From positions 1 to 64,000 of the forward strand of contig NZ_JBHFQG010000021.1 in assembly GCF_041949975.1 (NCBI RefSeq): a DNA stretch of 64,000 nt. The letters run 5' to 3'. Below, piece after piece: positions 16,737 to 24,947 of this stretch; within the stretch, counting starts at the first letter, position 1; the number at the start of each line of letters is the position of its first letter. The notes beneath the pieces are model-generated. The model did no database searches. It was not told the DNA's origin and saw nothing but the letters and a program-made list of their open reading frames with translations. The position numbers and the translations under genes are program-made. This DNA is from Alteribacillus sp041949975. GTDB lineage: Bacteria; Bacillota; Bacilli; Bacillales; Marinococcaceae.

Positions 16737-17882
16737 CTATACTTTTTTTAAAAGTGCCGCTATTCCCATTCCCCCGCCGATTCCCATCGTGGCAATGCCG
16801 ATTTCAGCATTGTGTCTTTTCATTTCTGAACAAAGCCTGGTCGTAATAATAGCTCCGGAAGCGCCGTACGGATGGCCGAGTGCAATGCCTCCTCCGCTAC
16901 TATTCACCTTTTCAAGCGGCATGTCAAGTTCGCGCAGAGAAGCAAGCACTTGGGAAGCAAATGCTTCGTTAAATTCCATGAGATCGATATCCTTTATCGT
17001 TAACCCATTTCGGCGTAAGCATTGTTCCACGGCTGGTACCGGCCCGATGCCGAGCAGATTCGGATCAACTCCTGCTGTTACCGTATCCAGTATTTCTGCC
17101 TGCGGCTCAAGCTCTAATTCCCGTGCTTTTTCTTCAGACATCATAAAAACAACCGAAGCACCGTCATTTACAGGGCACGAGTTTCCTGCGGTTACGGTTC
17201 CATTTTCTACAAAGGAGGCAGGCAGACGGCTTAACATTTTCAAGCTCGTTCGTTTGCGCGGACATTCATCGGTTTGATGTTTCAGCCCGGGGACTGGCAC
17301 GATTTCTGCATCAAACCTTCCTTCTTCCTGAGCTGCAGAAGCTTTCACATGGCTTTCTAACGCATATTGATCTTGATCCTCACGCGATATTCCGTATTCC
17401 CGGGCCACATTTTCTGCGGCTTCTCCCATTTCCGGGTCTCCAATGCTGTCTGGAGAAAATCGAGCTCTTTCATATAACCGCGGCATTCCTTTATGTAAAT
17501 TTTTCGGCCTTTCCATTTTCCATGGTGCCAGACTCGTGCTTTCTGTTCCGCCTGCGATGTAGATATCCCCTGCTCCCGCTTGGATAAAACGGGCTGCTAT
17601 GCTGATTGCTTCAAGGCCGGATCCGCACTGCCGATCCACTGTGACGCCTGGGACTGTTACCGGCAGGCCGGCTGTCAGCAGCGAAAGTCTGGCCATATTT
17701 CCGCCTGGACCGACGACATTTCCCAGGATCACGTCATCAATCTCTGCCGGATCAAGCTTATTTTCTTCTACCATATGCTGGATAAGCGTGCCCGCCATTT
17801 GTTCTGGGGGGACTGTGCGAAGGATTCCATCCACTTTTCCAATTGGTGTTCGTTTTGCGCTTACGATTACGGCTTTTTTCAT
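16737..17882 (-). CDS. yhfS: Thiolase-family protein (YhfS) with the second catalytic cysteine replaced by glycine
   Basis: 381 aa, normal thiolase length. The nucleophile is present in DRQCGSG (Cys86), as are EFNEAFA and GHPYGASGA. The C-terminal motif, normally TMCIGGGMG, reads TMGIGGGMG, so the general-base Cys is Gly. Thiolases without it usually lose Claisen condensation but may keep thioester binding. It is the last gene of a yhfU-yhfT-yhfS operon, overlapping yhfT by ATGA. A role with the acyl-CoA ligase in fatty acid or biotin-precursor (pimeloyl) chemistry is inferred from the B. subtilis neighbourhood. Confidence 0.88.
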   Translation of the reverse strand: MKKAVIVSAKRTPIGKVDGILRTVPPEQMAGTLIQHMVEENKLDPAEIDDVILGNVVGPGGNMARLSLLTAGLPVTVPGVTVDRQCGSGLEAISIAARFIQAGAGDIYIAGGTESTSLAPWKMERPKNLHKGMPRLYERARFSPDSIGDPEMGEAAENVAREYGISREDQDQYALESHVKASAAQEEGRFDAEIVPVPGLKHQTDECPRKRTSLKMLSRLPASFVENGTVTAGNSCPVNDGASVVFMMSEEKARELELEPQAEILDTVTAGVDPNLLGIGPVPAVEQCLRRNGLTIKDIDLMEFNEAFASQVLASLRELDMPLEKVNSSGGGIALGHPYGASGAIITTRLCSEMKRHNAEIGIATMGIGGGMGIAALLKKV

Positions 17883-19426
17883 TGTACCTGACCTTGCCCT
17901 TCTGATAGGAATTGGTTTTCCACATTCTTTTTCACTTTTTGTCTGGAAGGCTTTCCGCTTGTCGTAAGCGGAATGTTTTTAGCAGCCAAGATGAAGTGGG
18001 GACATTTGTAGCTGGCCAAATGCTTTTTACAAAAGGCTTTTAGGTCTTCTTTTATTGACTTGTCGTCTTTTAAAAACTCTTCTTTTACGACCACCATTGC
18101 GGCAACAGCTTCTCCCCAGTATTCATCCTCTATGCCGGTAACAGCTGCACCTTTCACCATAGGGCTCGATTTCAATACCTCTTCCACTTCCTCCGGGTAC
18201 ACGTTCAGCCCGCCGGTCACGATCATATTTTTCTTGCGGCCGGCAAGGTGTAAAAACCCGTCTTGATCCTGCTGCACTAAATCTCCTGAGGAAATAAATG
18301 CATCTGGCTTTGAAAAAGCTCCTGGATAGTAGCCGGCAAACACCATTGGACTTCGTACAAACAATTCACCGATCTCTCCAGGCTCAACTTCGTCTCCGGC
18401 TTCGTTTAGGACCGATACTTCTACGTTAGAAAATGGATAACCAAGCGCATTGGCACTTCTCAAACGATCATTATGGTGCAGGATGCTGACAAAACTGAGC
18501 TCCGAAGCCCCGTAAAATTCGATCCATTCGGCATCCGGCCAGGTGTTTTCTAACACGGTCTTTCTTTGCTGGGACATTTTCGCACCGGATGCGATGCATT
18601 TCCTAAGCATTCTTGCATTTCTTTCTCTTTGTTCAAGCGACTGAGCAATAGCTTCGTACATCGTTGGCACTCCGTACATCACAGAAATTCTTTTCGTATT
18701 TATTCTATCTATGACAGCTTCAGCTTGAAAACGTTCTTCGAGGAAGCAAACAGCTCCCCGATGTAAAGCATGGAGAGCAGCGAATAAAAAAAGCGAATGA
18801 ACGAGCGGCCCTGGCACTAAAATATGATCGCCCGGTTGTAATTTCAGCTCTTTATCACATTCTGTAAAGCTTTCTTTCCAGGAGAAATGGGTTCTCATAA
18901 ACCCTTTTGGAAGACCCGTCGTACCTGAAGTGAAACCCATATAAAATAGTGCATCACCTGGGACGTCCGGTAACACCTCATTACTTGTTTCACTTCCTTC
19001 CAGCCACTCTTCACATGCCGTATATAGCGCTGTCTCTCCTTTGCACACGATCACTTGTACCGATGGTGGAAGCTCATCTTTTATATGGATAAATTTTTTT
19101 TCGATAAAAAGAAGCTCAGGTGTGGTGTCTTTTATTATGGCTGTAAGTTCTTTATCCGACCATTTCGGATCAAACGTGACAGCAAGCCAGCCTGCTTTTG
19201 CAGCTCCTAAGAATATCTCTACAAACTCCACGCTGTTAGAAAGCAGCACCGCGGCTTTAGGCGGCACCGAATTCTCCGTTTTCCGAGACGCTTGACGAAG
19301 CGCTTTTGCGATACGATCTGTTTTATGATGAAGTTCTCCATACGTAACCGTTTTTTCTGGAGTGGAAACAGCTGGTTTATCTGGGTTTGCTGCTGCGTTA
19401 TGAACAAATGAAGCGGCAATCGACAT
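17879..19426 (-). CDS. yhfT: AMP-forming acyl-CoA ligase (YhfT-like)
   Basis: 515 aa of the ANL superfamily. Motifs: P-loop-like FTSGTTGLPKG (about residue 165), EFYGASE, the hinge SGDLVQQDQDGFLHLAGRKKNMIVTGG and C-terminal catalytic Lys in TTSGKPSRQK. It should activate a carboxylic acid to acyl-adenylate and then acyl-CoA in the cytosol. It sits between the biotin transporter gene (18 bp upstream) and the thiolase gene (4-bp overlap), the same order as yhfU-yhfT-yhfS of B. subtilis, which suggests an acid connected with biotin or fatty acid supply. The substrate is not predictable from sequence. Confidence 0.9.
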   Translation of the reverse strand: MSIAASFVHNAAANPDKPAVSTPEKTVTYGELHHKTDRIAKALRQASRKTENSVPPKAAVLLSNSVEFVEIFLGAAKAGWLAVTFDPKWSDKELTAIIKDTTPELLFIEKKFIHIKDELPPSVQVIVCKGETALYTACEEWLEGSETSNEVLPDVPGDALFYMGFTSGTTGLPKGFMRTHFSWKESFTECDKELKLQPGDHILVPGPLVHSLFLFAALHALHRGAVCFLEERFQAEAVIDRINTKRISVMYGVPTMYEAIAQSLEQRERNARMLRKCIASGAKMSQQRKTVLENTWPDAEWIEFYGASELSFVSILHHNDRLRSANALGYPFSNVEVSVLNEAGDEVEPGEIGELFVRSPMVFAGYYPGAFSKPDAFISSGDLVQQDQDGFLHLAGRKKNMIVTGGLNVYPEEVEEVLKSSPMVKGAAVTGIEDEYWGEAVAAMVVVKEEFLKDDKSIKEDLKAFCKKHLASYKCPHFILAAKNIPLTTSGKPSRQKVKKNVENQFLSEGQGQVQ

Positions 19427-19444
19427 GTTTGGTTCCTTCCTCTC

Positions 19445-20026
19445 TTAGCCAGCCCTTTTTGTTGATTGTACCACTTGTTTCTGTCCTTTTAACAGGGATG
19501 GATGACTTTTAGCAATTTTCACAGCAATGGTCGCAGACACAACTGCTTTTACAGTATCCCCTGGTACAAATCCTAATGATGACACCGCTGCAGCCCATAA
19601 AGAAATGTTGGTAATAAATGCTAGATAAACAATACCAAAAGCGTGAATGACGAGAATACCGCCAATAATATTAATGATAATTGCTTTTGCCAGGCTTAAG
19701 GTTGGCTGTGCTTTCTGCATCATATATCCAATGAGACATGCAGCGATCGGCCATGCAAGAATGTAACCTCCGCTAGGCCCAAATAATACTCCAAGTCCTC
19801 CGCGGCCGCCGGCAAGAATCGGCATACCCGCAGCGACTAAAGCCAAAAAGAGAAGCATGCTTCCTCCTCCAAGTTTTGCGCCAAGCAGGGAACCTGCAAG
19901 CATGACACCGAGTGTCTGCGCTGTAATAGGGACAGGAGTAAATGGAAGCGGGATTGGAGGCATTAACCCAAGCACCCCTACCACTGCTGCAAACATCGCC
20001 ACATACATCATATTTCTGGTCTTCAT
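19445..20026 (-). CDS. bioY: Biotin ECF transporter S component (BioY/YhfU)
   Basis: About 193 aa, six hydrophobic helices, with the BioY signature in the first third: PFTPVPITAQTLGVMLAG, then GGRGGLGVLFGPSGGYILAWP. It binds biotin and works with the shared ECF energising module, or alone, in the membrane. ATG 20026 is chosen, 9 nt after AGGAGG; the TTG at 20032 is too close to the site. It is the first gene of the operon and lies behind a BirA-like palindrome, so biotin repression is expected. Confidence 0.92.
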   Translation of the reverse strand: MKTRNMMYVAMFAAVVGVLGLMPPIPLPFTPVPITAQTLGVMLAGSLLGAKLGGGSMLLFLALVAAGMPILAGGRGGLGVLFGPSGGYILAWPIAACLIGYMMQKAQPTLSLAKAIIINIIGGILVIHAFGIVYLAFITNISLWAAAVSSLGFVPGDTVKAVVSATIAVKIAKSHPSLLKGQKQVVQSTKRAG

Positions 20027-20068
20027 TCTCAACGTCCTCCTAAGATAAGTATATGGAGAATGTAAAAC

Positions 20069-20123
20069 AAGACACCATATATGTCAACTTAAATTTTAAA
20101 CCAGTTTACATTAATGGTGTCTT
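20069..20123 (-). promoter_or_regulatory. BirA-like operator with an extended palindrome
   Basis: TGTCAAC (20082-20088) and GTTTACA (20104-20110) form the inverted half-sites of a BirA-type operator 15 bp apart. They sit inside a longer dyad: AAGACACCAT (20069-20078) is the exact complement of ATGGTGTCTT (20114-20123). It is placed 43 bp before bioY, consistent with biotin-dependent repression, and it also precedes the divergent gene at 20206. Confidence 0.7.
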
Positions 20124-20205
20124 TATGAATTGACAAGGCTTCGAAAAAGAAGAGATACTTATACCAAAGTATACATGTCTATTCCTTTTGGGAAGGAGAT
20201 GAAGC

Positions 20206-20598
20206 ATGAAAGATGAAGTAATGATCATCCGTATGACGCCTCAAATTGGTGGAGACTGATGTGGAGGAATTACTGATGACGGGTTCATCAGCATGCAGGA
20301 TACATTTAAAGACATTCGCAGCGAAATGGAAGAGATTGGTGTTCTGTACCGGGAGCTTCGTGCCTTGTATGGGGACGAAATAGAGATTATTTATCTTGAT
20401 CCCAGAAACACGTTTTCTATTATTGGCTATTTCCTGCGCCATTGGAAAGCAGGATCGATCCGTTTTTCTGAATGCTGCAAAGCTGTCTTTTTTGAGGTTC
20501 GCCGCTGCTCTTTTTTTTATAACGGACAGTTGCTGAATCCTGATAAAACGTGGGAGAAAGAAAAGCTGCTGCAAAAGCTTGAAGAAGTGCGGCACTGA
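20206..20598 (+). CDS. Thioredoxin-like small selenoprotein (UGA at codon 18, U-C motif)
   Basis: GGAAGGAGATG lies 5 nt before ATG 20206. The frame runs to 20598 (130 aa) with one TGA (20257-20259) at codon 18, giving MTPQIGGD-UGA-CGGIT. The N-terminal strand (EVMIIRMTP), the redox-like U-C pair at the start of a helix region, the second strand EIEIIYLDPRN and a late strand with FFYNGQLL recall a thioredoxin-like fold. A perfect 7-bp stem with loop CGGGT (20273-20291) starts 13 nt after the UGA. I see no other lesion. A shorter product from ATG 20293 would lose the first strand and motif. I cannot name the family; role likely thiol/selenol redox. Confidence 0.75.
20273..20291 (+). promoter_or_regulatory. 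Candidate SECIS stem-loop of the thioredoxin-like selenoprotein
   Basis: CTGATGA (20273-20279) pairs perfectly with TCATCAG (20285-20291) around CGGGT, 13 nt after the UGA. The G-containing 5-nt loop and the spacing match known bacterial SECIS hairpins. Confidence 0.7.
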
Positions 20599-20599
20599 A

Positions 20600-20715
20600 A
20601 CATTTTTGCCGGACGGACACTGGTTCCGTTATTTGTGTAAAATAGTGCAATTTCCGTTATATCTCAAAAAATTGCTGCCTATCAGCCCTTGGAAGAAAAT
20701 AAAGGAACGGCTGTG
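20600..20715. repeat. Family B intergenic repeat
   Basis: GGACACTGGTTCCGTTATTT, then AATTTCCGTTATAT and AAATAAAGGAACGGC. The inverted arms could fold into a hairpin. No gene. Confidence 0.6.
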
Positions 20716-20737
20716 CGCTGCCAATCCTTTTTAAAAG

Positions 20738-20770
20738 CAAAAAGTGCCCCAGACATCGACCGGGGCACTT
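20738..20770 (-). terminator. Terminator of tagH
   Basis: AAGTGCCCC (20742-20750) pairs with GGGGCACTT (20762-20770), with TTTTTGC following on the minus strand. Confidence 0.9.
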
Positions 20771-20773
20771 CCA

Positions 20774-21577
20774 TTAAACCAATTCTTTCATTTTACTTTG
20801 ACGTTCGAACCCTTCTTGCCTGAATTTCTTTCTTTTTTTCTTCGACCATTTGTTATATTCTTTCAAGAATGCTTCATAGTCTCCGAGTACTTCTTCCATG
20901 GCTCCGAAGGCTTTTTTCTCGCCAAATTCGAGCCACATGATTTTATTGCAAAACTCTTTCATCTGCGCAATTGAGTGGCTGACAAAAAACATTGTTTTAC
21001 CGCGCTCTTTGAATTCTTTCATCTTTTCAAGACTCTTTTTCGCAAAGGCTTTATCTCCAACAGATAACGCTTCATCGACAATTAGAATGTCGGGGTCGAT
21101 GCTTACGTTGATCGCAAACCCGAGCCTTGATTTCATCCCTTTCGAGTATGATTTTACCGGCTGGTCAATGAATTTATCCAGCTCTGCAAATTCGATAATG
21201 TCCTGCTCCATGTTCTTGATTTCTTTTCTATTAAAGCCGAGCATCAAGCATTTCAGCTCGATGTTTTCTCTTCCAGTTAGTTTGTTGTTTAGACCTGCGG
21301 ACACATCAATAATCGCTGTTTCGCCGTTAATAGTGATGTCTCCGCTCGTTTCTGGAACAATGCCTGAAATAATGTTGGACAAGGTAGATTTTCCTGATCC
21401 GTTCACACCGACCAGCCCGATGATATCGCCTTTATCTGCTTCAAAGGAAACGTCTCTAAGCGCATAAAATTCTTCTCCGAAGCTTTTTGGAAGCAACAGG
21501 TCTTTTAAGCGTTCGGATTGAGTGTGGTACAGCTTAAACTTTTTCGTTACATTTTTAGCAACTATCGCTTTTGCCAT
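20774..21577 (-). CDS. tagH: Teichoic acid export ABC transporter ATPase TagH
   Basis: 267 aa. Walker A GVNGSGKST (about residues 58-66), signature YSKGMKSRLGFA, Walker B ILIVDEALSVGD and the switch His in FVSHS. It powers wall teichoic acid export through TagG, encoded 58 bp upstream. It has only the nucleotide-binding domain, without the long C-terminal extension of B. subtilis TagH (527 aa). ATG 21577 follows GGAAGTGATAAAG. It is the last gene of the cluster. Confidence 0.93.
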   Translation of the reverse strand: MAKAIVAKNVTKKFKLYHTQSERLKDLLLPKSFGEEFYALRDVSFEADKGDIIGLVGVNGSGKSTLSNIISGIVPETSGDITINGETAIIDVSAGLNNKLTGRENIELKCLMLGFNRKEIKNMEQDIIEFAELDKFIDQPVKSYSKGMKSRLGFAINVSIDPDILIVDEALSVGDKAFAKKSLEKMKEFKERGKTMFFVSHSIAQMKEFCNKIMWLEFGEKKAFGAMEEVLGDYEAFLKEYNKWSKKKRKKFRQEGFERQSKMKELV

Positions 21578-21635
21578 CTTTATCACTTCCGTCTACAATT
21601 TAAGATTCGCTGCTTCATCCATCCGCCAAAACTGT

Positions 21636-22442
21636 TTATAAAAAGTCTATGAAGTGACGGCGGAAACGCATGTGCAGCATGGAACCTATGACAAAAAGAA
21701 CGACAACTATGCTCCAAAAATAAAGGGTATACTGCCAATGTTCTATAAAATACCACGACTCACCAAAAAAAGCGGCGCGGTACCCTTCTACTAAATAGTA
21801 GAGCGGGTTCAACTGCATTAATGATTGAATTCTTTCCGGAAGCACTTCCGTTACCCATAAAAACGGCGTTAAATATAACAACACACGAATGGTAGACTGA
21901 ATAAACATCTGTGCGTCCCGGATGACTGTGGTCACTGTAGAAAAAATCAGTACCACAGCAATAATTAATATCAGCATACTAAAAATAAAATAAGGAAACT
22001 GCAAATAATAGACATTGACCGGATAACCTGAAAACTGCATATACAATATAATAATTAATAATAGAACAAAATGCGGGTAAAGCTTTGATACCACAACGTA
22101 AGCTGGAATCACGCTGGTAGGAAAACTCATTTTCGATACCATGCGTATTTTCGAATAAATGGCTTTGGATCCTTGCGTTACAGCAGGCTGAATGAAAAAC
22201 CAGATGGTAATGCCGGCCATCATCCAGCTGAGAAAAGGAACTCCGTCTACATCTTCATTGTTTCGAATTCCATATCCAAATACAAACCAATAAATGGCGA
22301 TAAAAAAGGCCGGTGTAATTAACTCCCAAAGCGGACCTAAATAATTGTTGTTATTCTTAATTTTAATTTCATACAGAGCAAGGCGGTTGATTAAATACAT
22401 GCTCTGCCACAGTTCTTTTATAATCGTACCAACAGATTTCAT
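21636..22442 (-). CDS. tagG: Teichoic acid export ABC transporter permease TagG
   Basis: About 268 aa with six predicted membrane helices and the ABC-2 type layout (RLALYEIKIKNNNNYLGPLW at the N-terminal interface helix). It forms the membrane channel through which TagH drives lipid-linked polyglycerol phosphate. The third in-frame ATG (22442) is chosen, 7 nt after AGAAGG. It starts 24 bp after the glycerophosphotransferase gene, in one operon. Confidence 0.93.
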   Translation of the reverse strand: MKSVGTIIKELWQSMYLINRLALYEIKIKNNNNYLGPLWELITPAFFIAIYWFVFGYGIRNNEDVDGVPFLSWMMAGITIWFFIQPAVTQGSKAIYSKIRMVSKMSFPTSVIPAYVVVSKLYPHFVLLLIIILYMQFSGYPVNVYYLQFPYFIFSMLILIIAVVLIFSTVTTVIRDAQMFIQSTIRVLLYLTPFLWVTEVLPERIQSLMQLNPLYYLVEGYRAAFFGESWYFIEHWQYTLYFWSIVVVLFVIGSMLHMRFRRHFIDFL

Positions 22443-22466
22443 CGTCATACCTTCTTTTTATTCCCT

Positions 22467-23702
22467 TCACTGCTTATCAAACACTTGCTCAATGACACGT
22501 TTGGAAGCTTCTCCGTCTTCTAGTGAATGGAACGTATTTTCGAACCATTCGACATGCGGTTTATATCTGGTTCGGATTGTATCAGCCTGCTTTACTTCAT
22601 CGATGATTTCCTCTGTTGTGGTCACAAGCGGGCCAGGTGCTTCGTTTTCAAAATCAAAGTAAAACCCTCTTAATTGATCACGGTAGCTCTCAATGTCATA
22701 TACATAAAAGATCATCGGCCTTTTTAATACGCCAAAATCAAACATAACCGAGGAATAATCCGTAATCAAAAGATCACTGATGATATAAAGATCCCGGATA
22801 TCTGGATAATTGGAGCCGTCAAAAGCAAATCCTTCATAGTCCTTCAAATTCAGCTTGTCGGATACTAAATAATGGAGCCGCAGTACAATGACATATTCGT
22901 CACCAAGCTCCTCACGCATGCGATCAAGGTCCATTTGGACTGCGAATTTATACTTTCCGATAAAATGATACTCATTATCCCGCCATGTTGGTGCATATAA
23001 AATGATTTTTTTATCGTTTGGAATACGAAGCCTTTCTCTTATTCTTTCCTCATCTTCAGCTGTATAATGAAACAAATAATCATTTCTTGGATATCCTGTT
23101 TCCAGCAGCTCCTGGTCAAAATGAAAAGCTCTTCTAAAAATCTCTGAAGAGTAAGTGTTTGGAGAAACGAGATAATTCCATCTGCTTGCTTCGGCTACAA
23201 AGTTCCGCTTATACATTTCTGTCGTTGTTCCAGGCATCAGCACTTCATCCATATCGAGGGCAAGCCTTTTTAATGGCGTCCCGTGCCAAGTCTGTAAATA
23301 CACCGTATCATGCGGTTTTGCGATCCATTTTGGAAGCCGGCTGTTAAATACCCAGTATTTCGCTCTCATCATCACAATAAACCACTTTAATGAAAATCGG
23401 TGGATCGTTTTGACGCCATGTTCTTCAAAACGTGATTTAAAGCGGTGGTCAATGCTCCAGTAATAGATATAATTTCTATCTTCTTCCTTTAATGTTTCAT
23501 AGATAGCTCTTGGGTTACAGCTGTACTGCTTGCCTAAAAAGCTTTCAAATACGATAATATTTTTCTTTTTCGGCAGGCGGCCGACAAGAAGCGAAACCCC
23601 GCGGTAAAAGCGGCGTATCTTTTTTGATTTTTTAATTTTTTTCCATCGCTTTGTAAATTTCTTTTTGAATTTTTTCTTAAATTTCTTAAATCGTTTTTTC
23701 AT
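22467..23702 (-). CDS. tagB: CDP-glycerol glycerophosphotransferase, TagB-type
   Basis: 411 aa, one GT-B type glycerophosphotransferase domain (about 50-405), with the family signatures LQTWHGTPLKRL, YAPTWRD, LITDYSSVMFDFGVLKRP and FYFDFE near the C-terminus. Length fits the primase TagB (about 380 aa) better than the polymerase TagF (about 750 aa), but TagF-like activity is possible because no other copy is in the window. Residues 1-30 are almost all Lys, Arg and Phe, a basic amphipathic segment for binding acidic membranes. Upstream ribosome site is weak (GAAGGGTATTG). Confidence 0.87.
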   Translation of the reverse strand: MKKRFKKFKKKFKKKFTKRWKKIKKSKKIRRFYRGVSLLVGRLPKKKNIIVFESFLGKQYSCNPRAIYETLKEEDRNYIYYWSIDHRFKSRFEEHGVKTIHRFSLKWFIVMMRAKYWVFNSRLPKWIAKPHDTVYLQTWHGTPLKRLALDMDEVLMPGTTTEMYKRNFVAEASRWNYLVSPNTYSSEIFRRAFHFDQELLETGYPRNDYLFHYTAEDEERIRERLRIPNDKKIILYAPTWRDNEYHFIGKYKFAVQMDLDRMREELGDEYVIVLRLHYLVSDKLNLKDYEGFAFDGSNYPDIRDLYIISDLLITDYSSVMFDFGVLKRPMIFYVYDIESYRDQLRGFYFDFENEAPGPLVTTTEEIIDEVKQADTIRTRYKPHVEWFENTFHSLEDGEASKRVIEQVFDKQ

Positions 23703-23784
23703 TTAATTCAATACCCTTCTGATTCAAAAAGTAATATGGTTACACTGCTTGATCTATTATAAACGTTTTGCCACGTGGAGACAA

Positions 23785-23818
23785 AAAAGAAAAAGAGAGA
23801 AAAAAATCCTCTCTCTTT
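23785..23818 (-). terminator. Terminator between tagD and the tagB-tagG-tagH genes
   Basis: AAAGAGAG (23792-23799) pairs with CTCTCTTT (23811-23818); on the minus strand T-rich sequence follows. It directly abuts the tagD stop, so tagD either is a separate unit or partially reads through. Confidence 0.65.
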
Positions 23819-24217
23819 CTAATAAGCATTTGCAAGAAGCAGTTCTTTTTTAATTTTTGTCGTAGAAATATTAGCCGTTCTTGGCAGATAAATCACTTCG
23901 CAATATGGCTTAAGGTAGTCGAATTTCCCTTTCCAGTCATCTCCCATCACGAGAGTGTCCACGTTATAATCTAGAATATCTTCCACTTTTTGTTCCCATT
24001 TCTCTTCTGGGATTACTTCGTCTACATAACGAACAGCTTCTAAAATCATTTTTCTTTGTTCATAAGAATAATATGCTTTTTTGTTTTTCAGCGCATTAAA
24101 CTCGTCTGTGGAAATAGCCACAATAAGATAATCTCCTAAGGCCTTTGCGCGTTTTAGTATATTAATATGGCCCCAGTGTAGTAAATCGAATGTTCCGTAA
24201 GTGATAACTTTCTTCAT
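23819..24217 (-). CDS. tagD: Glycerol-3-phosphate cytidylyltransferase TagD
   Basis: 132 aa, the length of B. subtilis TagD. Nucleotidyltransferase motif TYGTFDLLHWGHINIL (HxGH at residues 14-17) and the C-terminal RTANISTTKIK, equivalent to RTEGISTT. It makes CDP-glycerol from CTP and glycerol 3-phosphate for teichoic acid synthesis. AGGAGGGCTTAAAA precedes the ATG. The adjacent glycerophosphotransferase uses its product. Confidence 0.96.
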   Translation of the reverse strand: MKKVITYGTFDLLHWGHINILKRAKALGDYLIVAISTDEFNALKNKKAYYSYEQRKMILEAVRYVDEVIPEEKWEQKVEDILDYNVDTLVMGDDWKGKFDYLKPYCEVIYLPRTANISTTKIKKELLLANAY

Positions 24218-24488
24218 TTTTAAGCCCTCCTAGCTGCATTAGAAACTAGAAATTCACAATTATATGGATTCTTTACTGCTCGTTTACTTTCTCTTAAAAA
24301 ATTAACCAAAAATATAACTTTATTTAGTTGACTTTCAGAATTATATCACACCCACCAGCTCTGCACTATAAACTAATGATGAAATATCACCAGATTTATA
24401 TAAAAAAGTATGTGAAAATCTCTATTTTGCAGAAAAATTTACCAGCAGATTGTGATAAAATGCCCTTATATTATGGGTTTTTCATGTA
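24218..24488. other. Upstream region of tagD, no gene seen
   Basis: AT-rich promoter region for tagD on the minus strand. A + strand open frame across 24328-24516 has no ribosome site and runs through the following terminator, so I reject it. Confidence 0.4.
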
Positions 24489-24532
24489 TAAAAAAAGAGG
24501 CACCTTTGTCACATAATGGACAAGGATGCCTC
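24489..24532 (-). terminator. Terminator of the 24556-24780 gene
   Basis: GAGGCACCTTTGTC pairs with GACAAGGATGCCTC (one mismatch), followed on the minus strand by seven Ts. Confidence 0.85.
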
Positions 24533-24555
24533 ACTCCTTTTTCTTATGTGCATGA

Positions 24556-24780
24556 TTAATTTTTACAGGTGAATAATTGGCCTTTATAACCATCCTGGGT
24601 GGTTCCTTCTGTTCTAGCGATTTTTCCTTCTTCCGCAAGTCTTTCTAGTGAGGCGAGCACATCTTCAAGCGGCTTTTCACTGTCAAACAGCTCTTCATTA
24701 ATTTCCGCTGGGGAAAACACTTTATCATCTCTTTTGTCTACTTCTATATTCTGGATAAAATCATAAATTTCTTCATCCAA
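24556..24780 (-). CDS. Small winged-helix-like protein, about 74 aa
   Basis: The sequence FSPAEINEELFDSEKPLEDVLASLERLAEEGKIARTE has the helix-turn-helix plus wing pattern of small winged-helix proteins, followed by GYKGQLFTC. The start is uncertain: TTG 24780 lies 8 nt after AGAAAGG, while an ATG 9 nt earlier is too close to that site and the TTG at 24810 has none. No family name recognised. It is divergent from the cytochrome gene at 24948. Confidence 0.65.
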   Translation of the reverse strand: MDEEIYDFIQNIEVDKRDDKVFSPAEINEELFDSEKPLEDVLASLERLAEEGKIARTEGTTQDGYKGQLFTCKN

Positions 24781-24947
24781 AAAGATCATCCTTTCTGCAC
24801 TGGTTGTCAACTAAGCTGCTTAAGAAAAAGCTATCTATCTTTAACCATATTAATAAATTGTTAAACTTATATTTATAAAAAGCTAAAAAAAAAACGATAA
24901 GAAAAATGTAACTTGGGTACTCCTAATAGCAGGGGTGAGAGACAAAA

